A stretch of 6,436 nucleotides of DNA. It comes from Candidatus Poribacteria bacterium. Its GTDB lineage: Bacteria; Poribacteria; WGA-4E; WGA-3G. Both the position numbers and the translations under genes were made by a program. The notes below the pieces were generated by a model. That model worked only from the letters and a program-made list of their open reading frames with translations. It searched no databases and was not told where the DNA came from. The stretch covers positions 1 through 6,436 of the forward strand of contig JAPPDN010000029.1 of the NCBI GenBank assembly GCA_028824575.1. The letters are read 5' to 3'. This document shows, in pieces, positions 5,528 to 6,436 of the stretch; position 1 is the first letter of the stretch; each line of letters begins with the position of its first letter.

Positions 5528-6436
5528 GTGAAAGTTTATGAGGGATTTTCAACAGGACTCTCTGTCATACTACAGGAAAAAATGCGGTCGGCGTTGACGA
5601 TGTTGGGTATCATCATCGGCGTTGCCGCTGTGTTGGCAATGCTTGCTATCGGCGATGGTGCGAAGCGCATTGTCATGCAAGAGTTTGAAAAGTATGGCGG
5701 TCATTTTTTTGTCCGTCGGAATCCGTGGATATGGCGCGGCGACCGCGTCTTTCCAAACCGCAGCGGTGAACACCTGAAATACGAAGATGTTTTGGCAATT
5801 GAAGCCGAATGTCCTACTGTTGAATCTGTGGTACCGAGTATCGCTGATGAAGTGCTCGCGCAGTCTGAAGATGGTGCTACAAAATGGACGGAGTATGATG
5901 GCGTTAATTCTTATTTCCCTATAGGGATGCAATGGCAAATTCAGCAGGGACGTTTTTTTTCCGAAGATGAATTCAATCATCGACGAAAAGTCTGTACACT
6001 CGGCACGGAGGTTGCAACAGAACTGTTTGGAAATCAGAACCCCATCGGTAAAGAAATTAAACTTTCACTACAAGGGGGAAGACCTGACCGCTTTACCGTC
6101 TTAGGCGTTATGGCGAAACGCGGCACAAGCCTTCAATACGGATTTAGTTGGGACGACATTGTGTTCATACCTCTAACCACCGCACAAGACAGATTCAAAG
6201 GCAAACGTCATGTCAATTATATCAACATCAGAGCAGTAGACAACGATTCCATCGAAAAAGCCGCTGAAGAAGTGACAGCCGTTCTAAGAAAACGACATCG
6301 CAATCAAGACAACTTCTTTGATATTAGTTTCGCGACTGCAGCAGTAAAAGAACTCGATAGAATTAGCCGAATTATCAAAATCATGCTCAGCAGTATTGCT
6401 GGGTTTTCGTTGTTTGTTGGAAGCATTGGCAGTATG
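5528..6436 (+). CDS. MacB/FtsX-type ABC permease, N-terminal part, cut by window end
   Basis: 303 residues are visible and the frame is still open at the last base. The protein begins VYEGFSTGLSVILQEKMRSALT, then a first membrane helix (about 23-42, LGIIIGVAAVLAMLAIGDGAK region), the classic start of MacB-family permeases. A periplasmic MacB_PCD-type domain follows (about 45-275), with marker stretches GRFFSEDEF (141-149), LGTEVATELFGNQNPIGKEI (158-177) and VLGVMAKRG (191-199). It ends in the second helix, IAGFSLFVGSIGSM, the usual opening of the FtsX permease domain. Relatives are about 400 residues, so roughly the last quarter is missing. It lacks the N-terminal ATPase found in E. coli MacB, so it needs a separate LolD/MacB-type ATPase. 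The exporters upstream have fused ATPases and are not that partner. Relatives move lipoproteins, peptides or drugs, often with a MacA-type adaptor; here the substrate is unknown. Confidence 0.92.
   Translation, partial: MKVYEGFSTGLSVILQEKMRSALTMLGIIIGVAAVLAMLAIGDGAKRIVMQEFEKYGGHFFVRRNPWIWRGDRVFPNRSGEHLKYEDVLAIEAECPTVESVVPSIADEVLAQSEDGATKWTEYDGVNSYFPIGMQWQIQQGRFFSEDEFNHRRKVCTLGTEVATELFGNQNPIGKEIKLSLQGGRPDRFTVLGVMAKRGTSLQYGFSWDDIVFIPLTTAQDRFKGKRHVNYINIRAVDNDSIEKAAEEVTAVLRKRHRNQDNFFDISFATAAVKELDRISRIIKIMLSSIAGFSLFVGSIGSM

Noticed and set aside
5281..5541. 86-codon open frame on the + strand spanning the end of the second exporter
   Set aside because: It overlaps the conserved C-terminus of the exporter in another frame and shows no domain or ribosome binding site.
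5570..5980. 136-codon open frame on the - strand
   Set aside because: It is a shadow of the MacB-type permease, whose motifs clearly define the coding strand.

Overview
The window looks like chromosomal DNA of an uncultured Gram-negative bacterium of roughly medium GC. All convincing genes lie on the + strand. The Gram-negative reading rests on the MacB-type permease with a large periplasmic domain and on a possible remnant of an outer-membrane beta-barrel. The general style (roomy intergenic gaps with palindromic repeat-like sequence, paired half-size ABC exporters) reminds me of Poribacteria-type genomes, but that is an impression from memory, not a demonstrated assignment.

Layout. Bases 1-109 are the 3' end of an unidentified gene with a methionine-rich tail, closed by a strong terminator (121-155). 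Bases 156-380 hold no convincing intact gene, only a short open stretch (213-356) whose end reads like the last strand of an outer-membrane barrel. A well-formed promoter (383-411) then drives a monocistronic unit: a 269-residue membrane-anchored protein of unknown function (445-1254), ended by its own terminator (1266-1316). Bases 1317-1560 are non-coding and carry an imperfect palindrome, an AT-rich direct repeat and the ribosome binding site of the next gene.

The main cargo is a tandem pair of half-size ABC exporters (1561-3402, 613 residues; 3567-5402, 611 residues). Each has six predicted membrane helices fused to a complete nucleotide-binding domain. They are clearly paralogous (same length, same GxEVRLY region, same LSGGEWQ signature, same DGLYAxFF...WY tail) and probably act together as a heterodimer, although neither ATP site is degenerate. 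The 164-base gap between them carries a perfect 14-base direct repeat, the second copy abutting the ribosome binding site of the second exporter. No terminator separates the exporters from the next gene, a MacB-type permease (5528 to beyond the window end), so the three may form one efflux or export operon.

No RNA gene, transposase, integrase, CRISPR array or biosynthetic gene is visible. I see no clearly new multi-gene system. The points most worth checking are the exporter pair with its repeated gap sequence, the unknown anchored protein, and the palindromic element at 1386-1414.
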